A DNA stretch of 64,000 nt, from contig NW_003314285.1 in NCBI RefSeq assembly GCF_000143415.4, positions 1,433,412-1,497,411 on the forward strand. Direction: 5' to 3'. The translations under genes were made by a program, and so were the position numbers. Positions 43,005-56,714 of this stretch are shown here, in pieces; the first letter of the stretch is position 1, and each line of letters begins with the position of its first letter. The DNA comes from Selaginella moellendorffii (taxonomy: Eukaryota; Streptophyta; Lycopodiopsida; Selaginellales; Selaginellaceae). The notes beneath the pieces were generated by a model. That model was given only the letters and a program-made list of their open reading frames with translations. It was not told where the DNA came from and searched no databases.

Positions 43005-46000
43005 ATGTCCGCAGATGGAAATTCCGGGAGAGATCGGCTTCTTTCTCGGATGGGATCCTCAGGGCTGGCTGTTTTGCTCGACAGCGGCAGCAAGGAATCC
43101 CTGGTCACAGCTGCGGCGTGCATGGTAGACGAGTGCACGCGCTCCACGCTCGATCGATCCATCGCGTTCGTCCTAGATTACTCCAGCGAGGGGGTCGAGC
43201 AGCAGCCTCGGTTCGTCGTCGACGATAGCAAGATAGATTCCTCCAGCATCCAGCTCCACCTCCAGTCCCGCCTCGCCGCATTGGGTTCCAGTTCTAGCAC
43301 CGATGTCTCGGCCAGCTACAAGGATGGTGTTTTCATCGAAGGGAGTAGCGACCCTCTCTCGGGGGTCGTCAGGATGGACAAAGGGAGACCCTCTGGAGAT
43401 ATCAAGCTTTCCAAGAGCTCCTTGTTGCTGGAGAGTCAGGCCATCTTTAGCAGCGCTCGAGCAAACGCTTGCGTGTGGAGGGGGAAGTGGATGTACGAGG
43501 TGACCTTGGGCACTGCGGGGATCCAGCAGCTGGGATGGGCGACCATCTCTTGTCCCTTCACGGACTCCGAAGGCGTTGGAGACGCCAGTGACTCGTATGC
43601 TTACGATGGTCGACGAGTGAAAAAGTGGAGTGGGAAGAGCCAGACGTATGGCGAGCCTTGGGTGGTCGGGGACGTGATCGGCTGCTGCATCGATCTGGAA
43701 CAGGGGCAGATCTTCTTCTACCGGAATGGGACGTCGCTGGGGATGGCTTATGACTGTGTGAGGAGGATGGAGGCCAAGCAGGGGTACTATCCGGCTATCT
43801 CTCTCTCGCACGGAGAGCGCTGCGAGCTCAACTTTGGCGGTCGACCTTTTAGATATCCAATCGCGGGGTTCTTGCCGCTGCAAGCACCGCCGGTGGACAC
43901 TTCTGGCACCAACAAGCACGGCTCCGTGATCGTCAAAGCCAAGTATCTGTTTGGATGCTTGCAAAAGCTTGTCCAGCTTGGGAGCCCAGAGGTGGCGGCG
44001 GCCATGGCTCCCGCGGAAAGGCTGCGGAGGTTTACTCCACTTCCTGACGAGCAGTTTCGTGTTGTCGGCACTGAGATCTGCAAGATACTTTGCGAGCTGC
44101 TGCAGCAAAGCAGTAAAGCGGAGTACGTTGTCTGGGGAGCGCTGGTTCCTTTCCTCACGACAACTTACAGGCCTGGAGCACCGCACGACGGTCACAGTGT
44201 GGATCGAGCTCTTGACTTACTGATGCCGATGCTGGGGCAGACTTACTTTGGTACGATCGTTCTTCAGATCATCGAGTGCCTGGCGTATGGGTGCCGGACT
44301 TCGCCCCTGGTGTTGGCCGACTCTCCGTTTAGCGCCTCGTACTCGCATTTGGCACTGGCCTGTCATCTACTTCAGCGTGACGACTTCATGGTCATCTGGT
44401 GGAAATCTGACGACTTTGAGTCCTGCTTGGAGGGGCTGCTGACGAGAAAGGGGCCTAACAAGTGCGACTTGGAGAGCCTTATACCCACCGTATGGTGGCC
44501 GGGTTCCCGTGAAGAACATCCTTTTTCGGAGAGCAACATGAGGCAGATCGTCATTGCTTTATCTCGTGCAATATCCAGGGTAAGTCAGTAGCATGCATGG
44601 TTTTCTTGCTCCGGAACTAACGTGGCCATCACTTTTTTTTTTCTTTTCAGATCGAGGACTTGCACTTCGAGCTGTGTAACCGGCTGGTTGCTTTTGACAC
44701 GAAGTCGAATGCTACCGGTTCTATATTCAGAACGTTTTTGCAACACCTTGTTCTGAAGAACCGTGGGGCACACAGAAACATGCCACCGCCGGGTCTCTCC
44801 GACAACTCGGTCTTGGTTTCGGTGTACACTGTACTCTTGCGGTACCTTTCGGAGGGTCTCGACTCGACAGGGGATGGCCATGGAAGCTGCGTGCCGTTCC
44901 TGCACAAGGGAGGAAAGCGCAGCTTTCCGGTATCTCTGTTTGTGAGCTCGGACCCCTGCTTGAACGATTTCGCCCGCCTTGGTGGAACCTACAGCTATCT
45001 TACGAAGACATGTCCTCTCAGCTCAATCGAATGCGAAGAAGTTGAGTGGGAAGAAAGCAGTATGGACAAGCAGGAAACTAGATACGGACACGATGCTGGG
45101 TTGAAAAAGCCATGTTGCTGCATGGACGGTGGTGCAGGTTCCATCGACAGTGGTAACGGTAAGGCTCTATCGAAAGGCTTGGAAACACGCTTCAGTGGCT
45201 CCAGTAACAAAGTCAACGAGACTACATGTCCTTTGTCGCCAACTGACGCAGAGAGGAGCTATGATGGGGATATGGAAAGCAAGGCTAGCTCCAGTGGAAG
45301 GGTCGAGCCTGTTACCAGCACGTCCTCATTGCTACAGAAGGCCAAGAAGGTGTTCAAGTCGGTAAAGGAGCTGTCATCTGCGGTACGAGAGGAAGAGTTG
45401 CTGGATAAGATGGTGTTGCTCTATCATCTTGGAGTGACTCAGAATTTCAAGCAGGTCTGTTCTTGGTCCTTTTGGTTCTCATTCAAATGCTTTAATGTTT
45501 TTGTCTGCAGGCTTCTTATCACATGCAGCATCAGATACAACTGATGGCTCAGCTCGATGAGACGGATCGTCAAATCCGTAGCGATAAGACCTCCTCTGAG
45601 CAGACAAAGCGCTTGAAAGAAGCGAGAGGTATATTCAAAGAGGATCTTATTGACTATGTACGACAATGTACCTGGTATTTTGGCTTTCTCCCGAGTATAT
45701 GTGATTCCATTGCCTTTACGATCTTTCCAGTGACAAGTGCTTACAGTGCGTTTCTTTCGCAGGTACCGCGTCTGCTTGCTTTCTAAATGGAAGCAAAGGG
45801 GAATGTATGCGACTTGCATGTGGGTAGCACAGCTCCTCGTTACGATCAGCAAGAAAGATGCTTGCTTCAGCTATGTTCCAGAGTTTTACATAGAGACACT
45901 GGTGAGCATAACATGCTTTGACTTCGTGTGAGACTTATTTTGTTGATTCTGTTTTGGTTAGGTGGATTGCTTTCACGCGCTGCGAAGGAGCGACCCGCTT

Positions 46001-47637
46001 TATGTTCCTCCTTCATCCCTCCTTCAACATGGCTTGTCGTCGTTCGTAAGTATTTCCTTGTTTCTTTTGGAACAAATTTCTAACGAGAGCCTTCAGGTTA
46101 CGTTCCTCGTGACACATTTTCACGACTCCCGAATAGTGAATGCGGAGATAAGGGATTTTCTCCTCCAGTCTATTTCCGTTCTAGTACAGTTTAAGGAGTA
46201 TTTAGTAGCTATCGAAGCTTGCAAGGCAGCAGAGAACACGATGGCTGGCGCTCTTTTATCGGCCTTCGACAACAGGTTTTGGATTCCGGTGTCCAACATC
46301 CTGTTGCGCCTTTGTAAAGGCTCGGGTTTTGGAACTTCCAAGTCCAGCCACGGTGACTCTTGTTCTCCGTTCTTTCAGGTAGACACGTTTCGTTTGTTTT
46401 CCTGCCGATCTAAAGTTCTGGTGTGGCTTTGTTTCTGCAGCGGCTGTTGCGCGAGAAATGCTTGAAGGACGAGAAGCTGTTCGCCTCTTTCCTGAACCGC
46501 CTCTTTAATACATTGAATTGGACAGTCAGCGAGTTCTCCGTTTCTATCAAGGAGATGCACGACCATGACCACCGGCAGGTTACTCATACTAAAAGTTTTT
46601 GTTTTGTTCTTCTGGTGCAACTGATTAATTTGTCCGCTGTGACCAGGTTCCAGAATTTCAACAAAGAAAATGTGCAATAATGTTCGAGCTTTCGTGCAAC
46701 CTGGAAAGAATACTGGAGTTCTTTACGAAGGAGCTGCCACAAGTTTTCCTGGTTGGTCCGGAAATGAACATCATCCGGCTTTGTGAGCTGGTTCTATTTG
46801 TGCTCAACCACACCACCTCAAACACGGCAGGCGAGCTGTTCGACAGGTACGTTATCTCGCGTTTGCTCTCCTCGTGAGTTGTTCACCTCTGTGCGTCTCA
46901 TGCAGCACCATAAAGCAGCAGGGTCAGTCGCTAGAGAAGGTCAACCGCGCCACCATCCTCGCTCCCGTGGTGGGCATCGTGTTGAATCTCTCCGCCGCCA
47001 CAGACCCTGCTGGCCACAGAATGGAACACGATATCGCGCGGTCAATCGCCAGCGTCGATGTCTCCTCGGTCGCCACCAGGAACTTCCAGTATTTATTTGA
47101 CTACGATTGGGTAAGCTTTGCTCTTTTTTTTTTCTGTGTGTTTCCCTCGTCACAAGCTAATCGTGTGACCACTCCCACCACAGTTGAGCACGTTCAAGGG
47201 GGATCCTTCGCTCGCAAGGCTGTCGGACCTTAACATATTTATTGAGAAGCTTAAGACGGAGTACGCGGAGGCCAGGAAGCGAGCGTGCAAGGCCGAGGCG
47301 GAGCTCATCACCAGACACAGTAAAGGAGGTACTTTCCTCTCTGTTTTGCTCTTTCTTCTTGTTCACGGCCTTGATATGCACAGATGATTTCGAGCTTGGA
47401 AATGCAGACAAAGCCGGGGGCGGAGGAGAGCTGTGCAGCATTTGCTATGCGTGCGAGGAGAACGCCGTGTTCCTTCCCTGCAAGCACAGGTCATGCGTGC
47501 GCTGCGTCTCTCGTCACCTCCTAAACAACCAGCGCTGCTTCTTCTGCAACGCGGCCATCTGCGAAGTCTGCCCATACGAGGAGCCTTTGTCGCCTCTAAG
47601 CGGCGGCGGCCTCAAAGGTGGGGACGTGAATTCCTAG
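43005..47637 (+). CDS. RKP: E3 ubiquitin ligase RKP (KPC1-like, SPRY-RING), 11 exons
   Basis: Exons: 43005-44579, 44651-45454, 45511-45674, 45763-45901, 45962-46045, 46097-46378, 46441-46578, 46647-46846, 46906-47110, 47184-47328, 47384-47637; 3990 bp, 1329 aa, close to the known about 1280. A SPRY domain lies at about residues 150-290 (SARANACVWRGKWMYEVTL, GIQQLGWATISCPFT, GDVIGCCIDLEQGQIFFYRN, YYPAISLSHGERCELNFGG). A conserved middle includes LSKWKQRGMYATCMW. A C-terminal C3HC4 RING reads CSICYACEENAVFLPCKHRS and CVRCVSRHLLNNQRCFFCNA. The family is the plant relative of KPC1, implicated in turnover of CDK inhibitors. All introns are 50-90 bp and all phases close. It ends 107 bp from the stop of GDP-fucose synthase on the other strand. 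Confidence 0.95.
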
Positions 47638-47744
47638 CGATCAAATCGCTCGCTTCCTATAGGTGCCATTCTTGGAGAAACGCTGTAAATTATTCCTTTT
47701 GTCTCTCTGGTAGCAAAGCTCTGTAAATTCCAGCCTTGGTTTGC

Positions 47745-48677
47745 TCAGACGTTGTAGTTGTCGACGTACCACTTGTACGTCTCGGTCAGCCCCTCGCGGA
47801 GAGTGATCCTTGGCTTCCACCCCAGGGTCGCGAGCTTGGAGCTGTCCATGAGCTTCCGGGGAGTTCCATCCGGCTTGGAAGCATCCCACTTGAGCTCCCC
47901 TGGAAAGCCCACCACCTCTTTCACCATCTCCGCGAGCTCCTTGATGCTAACTTCCGAGCCACTGCCCATGTTGATGTGTGGAACGTCGCTGTACTTGTCC
48001 ATCAAGAACACGGCCGCGTCCGCGAGATCGTCGACGTGGAGAAACTCTCGCAGCGGCGATCCCGTCCCCCACACCACCACCTCCTTGGCTCCATTCACCT
48101 TGGCCTCGTGAAACCGGCGGATCAAGGCCGGAAGAACGTGAGAGTTCTCGGGATGGAAGTTGTCGTGAGGACCGTAGAGATTGGTCGGCATTCCAGAGAT
48201 GGCGTCCCACTTGTGCTGGATCCTGTAAGCCTGGCACATCTTGATTCCCGCGATCTTGGCCACCGCGTACCACTCGTTTGTCGGCTCCAGCGGACCCGTC
48301 AAGAGAGCTTCCTCGGTGATTGGCTGGGGAGCAAACTTTGGATAGATGCACGACGATCCCAGGAACAAGAGCTTGGCCACGCCGCTCCGGTACGCAGCAT
48401 CGATCACGTTGGTCTGGATCTGCAAGTTGATCCCGATGAAATCGGCCGGATACGTGTTGTTGGCGTGGATCCCTCCCACTTTGGCCGCGGCCACTATCAC
48501 ATACTTGGGCTTTTCCTTGTGGAAGAAATCCTCCACGGCCTCCTGTCTCGTGAGATCCAATTCCTTGTGGCTTCTCAGCAGCAGGCGGCTGAATCCTTCC
48601 TTCTCCAGCCGCCGGACGATCGCGGCTCCGACGAGACCGCGGTGGCCGGCAACGAAGATCTTCGCGTCCTTGTCCAT
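47745..48677 (-). CDS. GER1: GDP-L-fucose synthase (GER type)
   Basis: Single exon, 310 aa, matching the family. It is an extended short-chain dehydrogenase with the NADP motif GHRGLVG at residues 11-17, the active-site Ser in LGSSCIYP, and YxxxK in [11 protein letters not shown]. Other family blocks: [46 protein letters not shown]. The cytosolic enzyme epimerises and reduces GDP-4-keto-6-deoxymannose to GDP-L-fucose for wall polysaccharides and glycans. It is probably one of several paralogues, so GER1 versus GER2 is not decided. Confidence 0.96.
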   Translation of the reverse strand: MDKDAKIFVAGHRGLVGAAIVRRLEKEGFSRLLLRSHKELDLTRQEAVEDFFHKEKPKYVIVAAAKVGGIHANNTYPADFIGINLQIQTNVIDAAYRSGVAKLLFLGSSCIYPKFAPQPITEEALLTGPLEPTNEWYAVAKIAGIKMCQAYRIQHKWDAISGMPTNLYGPHDNFHPENSHVLPALIRRFHEAKVNGAKEVVVWGTGSPLREFLHVDDLADAAVFLMDKYSDVPHINMGSGSEVSIKELAEMVKEVVGFPGELKWDASKPDGTPRKLMDSSKLATLGWKPRITLREGLTETYKWYVDNYNV

Positions 48678-49119
48678 CGTCTTCTGGAAATGCGGCGTGA
48701 AATCTCTGGCGCTGCGATGGCGCTAGCTAGAGAAGAGAGGATTTTACCTGGGAAACAAGAGATCGCAGCTCCTGCCCGCGATCTAGACGCGCATTCTCTA
48801 GTTTCTCCTCCACAAGAAATTCCACGCCCTAAACTATAAAAAAAGTAGTTAAAACCTAACCCAGGGTTAAAGACTTATTGGACCCTTTGCTTTAATAGAA
48901 ATGGATGAAAACAAAGCTCAAAGAATAGAATTTTTTGTTCTTTTTTCTTTCGGTCACGTTCTATCTCGCTACAAGCTAAGCTGCGATAGTAAGAAGTGTC
49001 TCCCCTGATCAAAGAAATCGAAGCTCCAGACCTCTGGTATAACATATGTTTGTTCTTCGTGGTGTTGGGTGATGGCTATAGATAAAAGTTCCTGGCCTGG
49101 AGCTCGCGGCTTCTTTGGA
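48678..49119. other. intergenic between GDP-fucose synthase and bZIP genes
   Basis: 442 bp; GDP-fucose synthase upstream region and bZIP 3' flank. An AT-rich part with T-runs lies at 48930-48960. No further gene was seen. Confidence 0.5.
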
Positions 49120-50638
49120 TCAAAAGGATGGATTACTTGGCTGACTTACGGCGATTGGAGAGCCCTCCGACTTGACGAAGGCTCCCATGTAGTTGCCCCG
49201 CGGGATGAACTCGGGATGAGCTCCTGGCTGCTGCTGCTGCTGCGGCTGAGACGGTGGCGACCGCTGCGATTGCTGCTGCTGTTGGCTGTCGATCGCGTTC
49301 TGTGCCTGCTGCTGGAGCTGCTGGAGCTGCTGCATCTGGAAGTACTGCGCGTTGATCGACAGCTGCTGCTGCTGGCCCCCAGGGCCTGTAAGTTGGCCAG
49401 TGGCCAACTTCAGCCTTTGGACTTCCTCCTTGAGTGCATCGTTTAAAGCTGGAGGGAAAAACACACAAACTATCAGTTTATCTGCTGAAACATGGAATGT
49501 GCTTCCTACCGTCTCGGAGCTGTCCTTGTTGCTCCATGGCGGTTAGCCGAAGTTTCAGTTCGTTGTTCTCTGTGGTCAGCCCCGTTGTATCCCGCTGCCA
49601 CCACGAAGCGGAAGTGTGACAAGAGGAGAAGAAAGAAACAAGTTTTACCTGAAGCATCGTCAACTGAGCCGATAGTGTTGTGGCTTCTGTCTGGAGCGTT
49701 TGTACTTTACGCTCCAGCTCGGAGATGTAACGCATCTTGCGCTCCTTCGAGCGAGCAGCTGACTGCCGGTTTGCAAGTATTCTGCAGCACAGAAAGAGAA
49801 AGCAGCTTAGCCATGTGATCATTCTATGAAACGAGGAAAGACAGCTCTACCTTTTGGCTCGTTTTGGATCAATAAGAGCAAGCTCGGCAAGCTTGCTGGC
49901 CGCAAGAGCCTTCTTCGCCTCGGTGCTGTCCGACTCCGAGTTTAAAAAGTCACTTTTGAAAGAATCCATCGAGTTGCTGTGATGGTGTCTTGGACGACGC
50001 GGCTCCGAGTTGGAGTTGCTGCCAGCCGGCCCTCCGGCATTGAAAGAAGCAAGCACTCCATCCGTGGACAGGCTCCGAGAATGGTGGTGTTGGTGGCTGG
50101 ACCCATCCGACTTAGTGGGAGTTGCGGACGCGACGTTGAAGGAGTTGATCTTCTCCATGTCGATGTACATGTTGAAGAGATCCTCCCCGGCCTCGTCCGA
50201 GAGCGCAGGCATTGCCGGGCTCTGGAGTCCAAGCTCTCGCTCGAAGGACGCATCGTCGGGCAGACAAAACGTGATCTCCGACTGAGCCCGGCGATGGCCG
50301 CGAGGCCGAGGTGGAGCGTCCGGCATACGGTTCACATCCGTGCTGAAGCTGTGACCCGGGCTTGGAGCTTTAAGAGGACCACTCACGCTCGAGTTGCCGG
50401 GAGAAGTCACAGCGTCGTGCATGGTTACGTCTTTGGACACGGACACGAGCGAGGAGTCCGAGAGCGCCGGCGAGGTCTCCTGCTTGACCGAGAAGGCAGG
50501 ATTGTTTGAAGATGGGTAGCCCACATAGCGCGAGTGAGACGGCAGTGATGACCCAGAATTCCCATTCGCAGAGTTCTTGGCGAAATCCGACTGGAGCCGC
50601 TCTACAAATGCCTCATACCCATCGCCCAGCCCCTCCAT
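49120..50638 (-). CDS. group I bZIP transcription factor (VIP1/RF2a type), 4 exons
   Basis: Exons: 50638-49851, 49781-49649, 49594-49510, 49448-49120; 444 aa. The basic region starts at the exon 1/2 junction: DPKRAKR then [20 protein letters not shown], with the lysine (K in SKERK) that marks plant group I instead of the usual arginine. A leucine zipper follows ([19 protein letters not shown] through [12 protein letters not shown]). The long N-terminus is Ser/Pro-rich and contains HRRAQSE, a probable 14-3-3 or kinase motif seen in this group; the C-terminus is Gln-rich ([12 protein letters not shown]). Relatives act in osmosensing, vascular and cell-wall gene control. A good unused donor (GCC/GTAAGTC) at about 49149 may allow an alternative end. 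Confidence 0.93.
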
Positions 50639-53239
50639 TCCCCCTCCCCCTTGTGTCTCTTCCCTGTTCTTCCCTGTTCTTCCTGTTTATTTCCTGTTCT
50701 ACTCTAAAAAACTCTATTCCTTCGTTTAACACCTGGGAATCCGTCAAGACGGTCTAGCTTCCGTGCTCGGGGAGAAGGAAATCCACTCAGCCCTGCTTGA
50801 AATCGATGCTCCTGGCTCCTGGCACAGAATCTCCTGGAAGCAAAATGCCTGTTACTCCAAATTCCAAAGATCTACTCCATGCAAGGGCAATAGAATCAAG
50901 AATGCAGCTCCTGCCACGACCTAAATCCTCCCAGGCACGCCAGGAAAGCGCGAATGCGGCGCAAGGATGCACAGAACACTCGCAAATTCACTCCAAATAC
51001 CGCTTACCTGGCCGCTGGAATCCCCCGAGATGCATCGAGGAGGCCGGATTGGAGCCCAACCCTCCCGCAGCTTTTGCGCGATCGATCTGCCGCTCACACA
51101 ACACCCCTCCAAGGAGCCGCCGTGATGGAGATTATCACTGCCCTAAGCTATGCTCTAGATCCCTTGCTCTCTATGCTCTCGTAGTCGGGGGGGGGGCCGG
51201 CTGGCTATGGCGCTATCACAAAATGTTCTCTCTTTCTCTTGGCTAAAGCAAAATGTAAGCTATTGACGGGAAGGAGTTAATCTCGCCCGTCTATTACATG
51301 CATCCGACCGAGCAGTTTGAGCCACGTCAGAGAGGCCGTCAAGATTTTCAGTGGCCCAGATCCGTCCACGTTATCCATAACCAACCGTCTGATCTAGCCC
51401 AGGGCAGTAAAAGTCTTACGCGGAAAGTGCCAAGTGACGTGTCGCCATCATCTACGTCCGATGGGTATCGAACGAGATGCCGGTGGGCATATTCTGTCCG
51501 CGTCTCACCCAAATGGATGGTGTCACGTGGGTCGTCAGGGAATATTTCTTGTTTGTAGTTAGGATGCGGTTGGCTTCTCGACACGATGTTAAGGTAATGC
51601 CGCCACCTTTGATCCAATTTAGGGTTCTTACTTCTTCCGCCCAAGAACATTGACTGGATCATAATTCCATGCCCAGAAAAGTATTAATTTTTAACAATCG
51701 CTCGTGCATGCATGTGCCAAACGCCCCAGTGTCAACTCCCCTAGTAGAAAAATCCGGAAGTAAAGGTTTTAAATGGTCCCTAAGTCGAACAACGTTTTCT
51801 TCACTCAAAGCTTCATTTTATTGTTCTCAAATTCAAGAATGAATGCATAATCTAGCACTGCTATCTAGAAACCTTGCTTTTGGATTCCTTTTCAAGCAAG
51901 AAGAGCAAGGTGGAAAAAGACAAGGAATTTCTTCTCAAGCTGGTCATTTCACAAGATTTTAAGGGCATAAGTGGTTGTAAACACAATAATGTATGTAATT
52001 ATTCGTATTGTATCATGTCATAAATTATCAGTTCACTTCAAGTTCTTTTTTTTTTTTTGTCTAGTTAATGCAAAACCAAATGCTTTGTCACCAATTAAGA
52101 TTCACACATCCATAAACTTTAAGATCCAGGTGGACGCTGCAAGACCCTCAAAAACATGTATTATTATTCTTTGCCAAGGACTTCAAATCTTACAAGCTTG
52201 CATACATGACAATCTCTTTCTCATACTTGTACTTGAAAGGCTTGCACTATAGTAATACATGCACACCTAGAGGAGTTCATGAATGCCAAGAAAGAATAAA
52301 AGATTTTGGTGCTCTAGCTCCTCAAGCCACATTTTACTACATTATATTTGTTAAAAGCCACTTAATTAGTCATCCACAAAAAAGATAAAAGCCTAGAACA
52401 CATAGACATGTGGGTTTAGCTGAAGTATTGTTTATGAAGTTTATGAAGAATGCAATGAGAAGATGGAGGCATGAGACCATAATGCAATGGATGCAAATTG
52501 AAAATTTTATCACTTTTAGTCCCTTTAGTCTTTAGTTCTAGGTACTCACATCTTTTGCTAATACCAAAGCTACTTTTGCTTTTCCAATTGAACACTGAGA
52601 TATAAAACAATGGTGACTAATACCTCAATGATATTTTATAATTTTACTTTCATAAATGGAAATAATCAGGATCAAAAGAGTGAATTGAAATACTAAGATT
52701 TGAAAAAACGGAAAATAAAAAAACAAAAGAAATTAAACATAGGTAGAAGGAAATGAAATAGAAGTTAAAAACATGGAAGATGTAATAAGGGAGATAATTT
52801 AAAAGTGATCCAACTCTAAAGTTTATACCTTAATAATATAAATATAGAATTGATTTAACTTAGCACTATTGATAATCCTCATCTTGAAACCCATATTTCA
52901 ATCCATTACTAAACTTGATTTTGCTATGTGATGTAACTAAAAATTGTAATATACAATTAAAAACTTAAGCTTGTATTATATAAAATTTTACAAGATTTGC
53001 AAACAAGATTTGTAAACTAGAGCAAGCTAGAATATATGACTTTTCTCCTTTTATTTTGTGATCTAATTACAGTTTTGATGAGATTATAACATTTATTAGG
53101 TTGAGAATAATGACTATGTGCCATCTAAACTTCTAGAACAGTTTAGGCTTCAAAGTATATATTTACAAATTGATAAGGTACAAATTACAATTTATAAGGT
53201 TCTAAATGTACAAATGTAAAGTCTAGATGTATGGCTATA
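50639..53239. other. bZIP upstream region and AT-rich intergenic DNA
   Basis: 50639 to about 51250 is of average composition and may hold a long bZIP 5' UTR and promoter, with a G-run at 51187-51195. Beyond about 51660 the DNA becomes AT-rich and low in open frames. I recognise no gene, RNA or repeat family here. Confidence 0.45.
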
Positions 53240-53980
53240 ACGTTGTATACTATTATTAGTATAGTAGGATTTTGGTAGCCATTAGATTAGTTTCAATCTG
53301 GACCACTTGCTTTTGTATATAAGTGTGAGACACAAATCCTTAAGCCCCAAAGTGGAGCAAAAAGGGTGCCACATGGTAATGGTCAAAGCAGAAGTCTAAT
53401 AAGTGTAACATGTTTGAACCAAAGGCTCGGACTTGGAAAGTTGAGGGTGGGAGTGGAACTCCAAATGAAGTGCTTAAGGGATGAGCACAAAATAGTTGGT
53501 AAATGAGTCTCTAAAAAGGGATATAAAAAGGATTGACACATGATAAGTGCCATGACACATGAAAGTGTCAAGAATGAGTCCAAAAAAAAGTCTAAGAAGG
53601 AGTCTGAGATGGAGTCTGATATAGACCTAAGATGGAGTTTGAGATAGAGTTTGATATGAACCCGAGATGGACCTGATATGGACCCAAGATAGAACCCAAG
53701 ATGGAGTCCGAGATGGACTCGAGATGCAATCCAAGATGGACCTAAAATGGGGTCTAAGATGGACCTAAGATGGAATTTGAGATGGAGTCTAAGATGGACT
53801 AAAGATGGAGTTTGATATGGACCCAAGATGGAGTCCAAGATGGACCCGAAATGGAGTCTGAGGTTGAGGTCGAGAAAGAGACTGAGACTGAGATTGAGAC
53901 TGAGACTGAGTCTGAGACCAAGTCTGAAATTAAGTCCAAGACTGAGTTTGAAATTGAGCCCGAATCCGAATGTGAAAGCC
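53240..53980. repeat. repeat unit 1 with GATGGAGTC-type minisatellite
   Basis: A unique-looking lead (AAGCCCCAAAGTGGAGCAAA at about 53342, GGTGCCACATGGTAATGG) is followed at about 53570-53950 by an array of about 12-bp units around GAGATGGAGTCC/GACCCAAGATGG, then GAGACTGAGA units. The same lead and array recur at 55777-56460. The open frames through it (Met-Glu-Ser/Lys-rich) are by-products of the array. Confidence 0.8.
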
Positions 53981-55776
53981 CAAAGTGATTGTCTCCCAAA
54001 CCCTGGGAGGTTTGGTGAGCTCCAAAAGTATAGTAAGGGGAAAACTCTAGGAAAGCTAGTTTAGTCAAAGAAGGTTAGTGGGACCATACCTATGTGTTGG
54101 GTGATGATATAACTATTGAGGAGTCCAATACTAGAGTGAATATGAACAAACAAGTGGGGTAACTTAGTGAAGTGTTCAAGAGTTGACTCTAGCTTTAGGA
54201 TATTAAATAGTTGATGCTCCCAATCTAAGTATGGGTGGCACTACGTATTTGGATACCTAGCATGGCTCAATAGAACCTTGCTCTAGCCACTTGGCTAGGG
54301 CACATAAAAGTGGAAAGTGGGGAGAGTACCCATAAGGTCCGTGTAAGGCCATGATGTTTCGAAATATCATCCCAAAGTCCCAAACTGTGGAAAGGAAGAC
54401 GAGTAGTCCTCTAATGTAGTAACCAAGGATACAATCACAAGGTGAGGAAGTTTTAGAGGACAATAGGACTTAGTGGTTGAGTCTTTGGGTCACCCAATGG
54501 CAATGTTGGCGAGCATGGTCATGGATGAAGAGGGACTTGGCAGGGACGGAAGAAGGGACATTGAGGAAGGGTGTTACCCATGTCTTTAGGCATCCTAAGG
54601 GTGCTAAGGTGTGGTCAAAGGATGACCACTCATGGATAGATGACTCAGTCTTTGAGAGATGGGATGGTGATGCAAATGGTCTTGGAATACCAATATGACA
54701 AAGGTGAATGAGCATGGCTTTAACATAATAGGCTGATATGTCAGTGGTACCTTTGAATATTGGTTATGGGGTCAAATATGTGGAGCACTTGGACCAAGTG
54801 CAAAGGCTAAGTGGCATAAATGCCATTCACAGGGCTAACATGTCCCCTAATCCTAAATAGAACTTATGAAAATTGTTAATGAGACTCTTCCAATTAATAT
54901 ATACATTTTTGTATTCCATTTTTATTCCATGCAGTCAAAGAGTGTTGTCAAGGGTGGTTAAAGTAAATATATACACAAGTTCTACAATATCTTGATGAAG
55001 CGTTAACCACAACATTCCCAACTTAATCTACTTTAACATATTTGGCTTACACGAAGTAAGAGGCTTTAAAGACATGTAAAAAACTCATGCTAACACCCAA
55101 CATCACCTCAAGAATGATACATAAAGTGATTGAACCAATGGTATATATCATCCTTAAGATTCCTATGGAAGAACTTTAGCCAAACACGAGGATTAATAAC
55201 AAAAGTAGAAGGAGTTGTATTAGGTGCTATGAATGGTGCTATCAACTAAGTCTAATTTTTCAATTGCAACTACATAACATCAATCAATTATACCAAATGT
55301 TGCTCTAAAGTCAAAGAAGGAGGAAGTTGCCTCTAGCTTAAAGTTTAGCTTAAAGTAAAGCTTAAATATTACAAAGTTAAGTGATATTTAGATAATACAG
55401 AAGTTAAATTTAAACAAAAAGCACAAATCCAAGTACTTCTCAAAAACAATCAAAGTTGCCTCTCATTTCTATTAATGTAAGTGTATGGAATATAAAAATA
55501 AATTATAAGAATATACATATCAATTAAATATGAATGGCACAACATTATGAAACATCACCTATTGCATATACTTAAACTCCACTTCATGTGAGAGATGATC
55601 TAATTCTAATGGAAGAAGGGACAACTCAAAAAATGATTTATAAGGGTTTAAATATAAAGAGAAAAGGTCCATTAACAAGAGTGCCATTGTGCTTTTGGTT
55701 TAAATTTAACTTCTGCATTATTTAAATCTCACTTAACTTTATAATATTTCAATTTCTTCTTTTTTACTTTTATATG
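53981..55776. other. repeat-type sequence between minisatellite units
   Basis: 1.8 kb following array 1: CCCTGGGAGGTTTGGTGAGC and a TATAGTAAGG motif recur after array 2 (56500-56540), so this is part of a duplicated element. From about 54900 it turns AT-rich. At about 55590-55720 there is a decayed stretch resembling the first half of the Cassandra LTR. No gene recognised. Confidence 0.4.
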
Positions 55777-56460
55777 AGTGTAAGACACAAATTCTAAACC
55801 CCAAAGTGGAGCAAAAAGGGTGCCACATAGTAGTGGTCAAAATGGAAGTTTAACAAACATAACATGTTTGGACCAAAAGCTCTAACTTGGAAAGTCGAGA
55901 GCGGGAATAGAACTCTAAAAAAAGTGCTCGAGAAATAAGCATGAAGCAATTGGTGAATGAGTCTCTAAAAAAAAAAGGAACATGAGAAGAGCTAACACAT
56001 GGCAAGTGTCATGACACATGGAAGTGTTAGGAACAAATCCGAGAAGGAGTTTGAGATGGAGTCCAAGATGGAGTCCAAGATAGACCTAAGATAGACCCAA
56101 GATGGAGTCCAAGATGGAATCCGAGATAAACCCAAGATGGACCCAAGATGGAGTTTGAGATGGAGTCTGGTATGGATTTGAGATGAAGTCCAAGATGGAG
56201 TCCGATATGGACCCAAGATGGAGTCCGAAATGGATCCAAGATGGAATCCGAGATGGAGTCTGATATGGACCCGAAATGGACTTGAGATGGAGTCCAAGAT
56301 GGATCTAAGATGAAGTCTGAGGTCGAGTCCGAGATGGATATGAGATGGAGTCTGAGACCGAGACCGAGACCGAGACAAAGTTTGAGACCAAGTCCGAGAC
56401 CAAGACCGAGACCGAGATCAAGTCCGAGTCTGAGTCCGTGTATGAGTCTAAGTCACGATT
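55777..56460. repeat. repeat unit 2 with GATGGAGTC-type minisatellite
   Basis: Duplicate of 53325-53980, about 2.45 kb away in the same orientation: the same lead (CCCCAAAGTGGAGCAAAAAG), the same TGACACATGGAAGTGTTAGG region, then a longer array of GAGATGGAGTCC-like units at 56030-56460. Confidence 0.8.
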
Positions 56461-56714
56461 CCGATGAGGGATTTTAGATCTGATGACTCATCTCCCAAAA
56501 CCCTAGAGGATTTAGTGAGCTCTAAAAATATAGTAAGAGGAGGACTTCAGTAGAGCCAATTTAGCCAAGAAAGGCTAATGTGACCAAGGAAGGCTATACC
56601 CACTTGTTGGGTGATGATATAACCATTGAGGAGTCTAAGATTAGAATGAATACAGATAGACACTATGAATGAAATGATCAAAATGAATGAGTTAATATTG
56701 AAATGAATTACAAA

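Noticed and set aside
43173-44195. 340-codon open frame on the minus strand
   Set aside because: It is fully antisense to RKP exon 1, has no family resemblance and arises from the codon bias of the real gene.
47736-48839. 367-codon plus-strand frame
   Set aside because: It is antisense to the clear GDP-L-fucose synthase gene.
53828-54064. charged repeat protein (Lys/Glu/Met or Arg/Leu units)
   Set aside because: The frames simply follow the 12-bp minisatellite; the arrays read open in several frames and carry no start or flanking gene structure. The same applies to 56748-57026.
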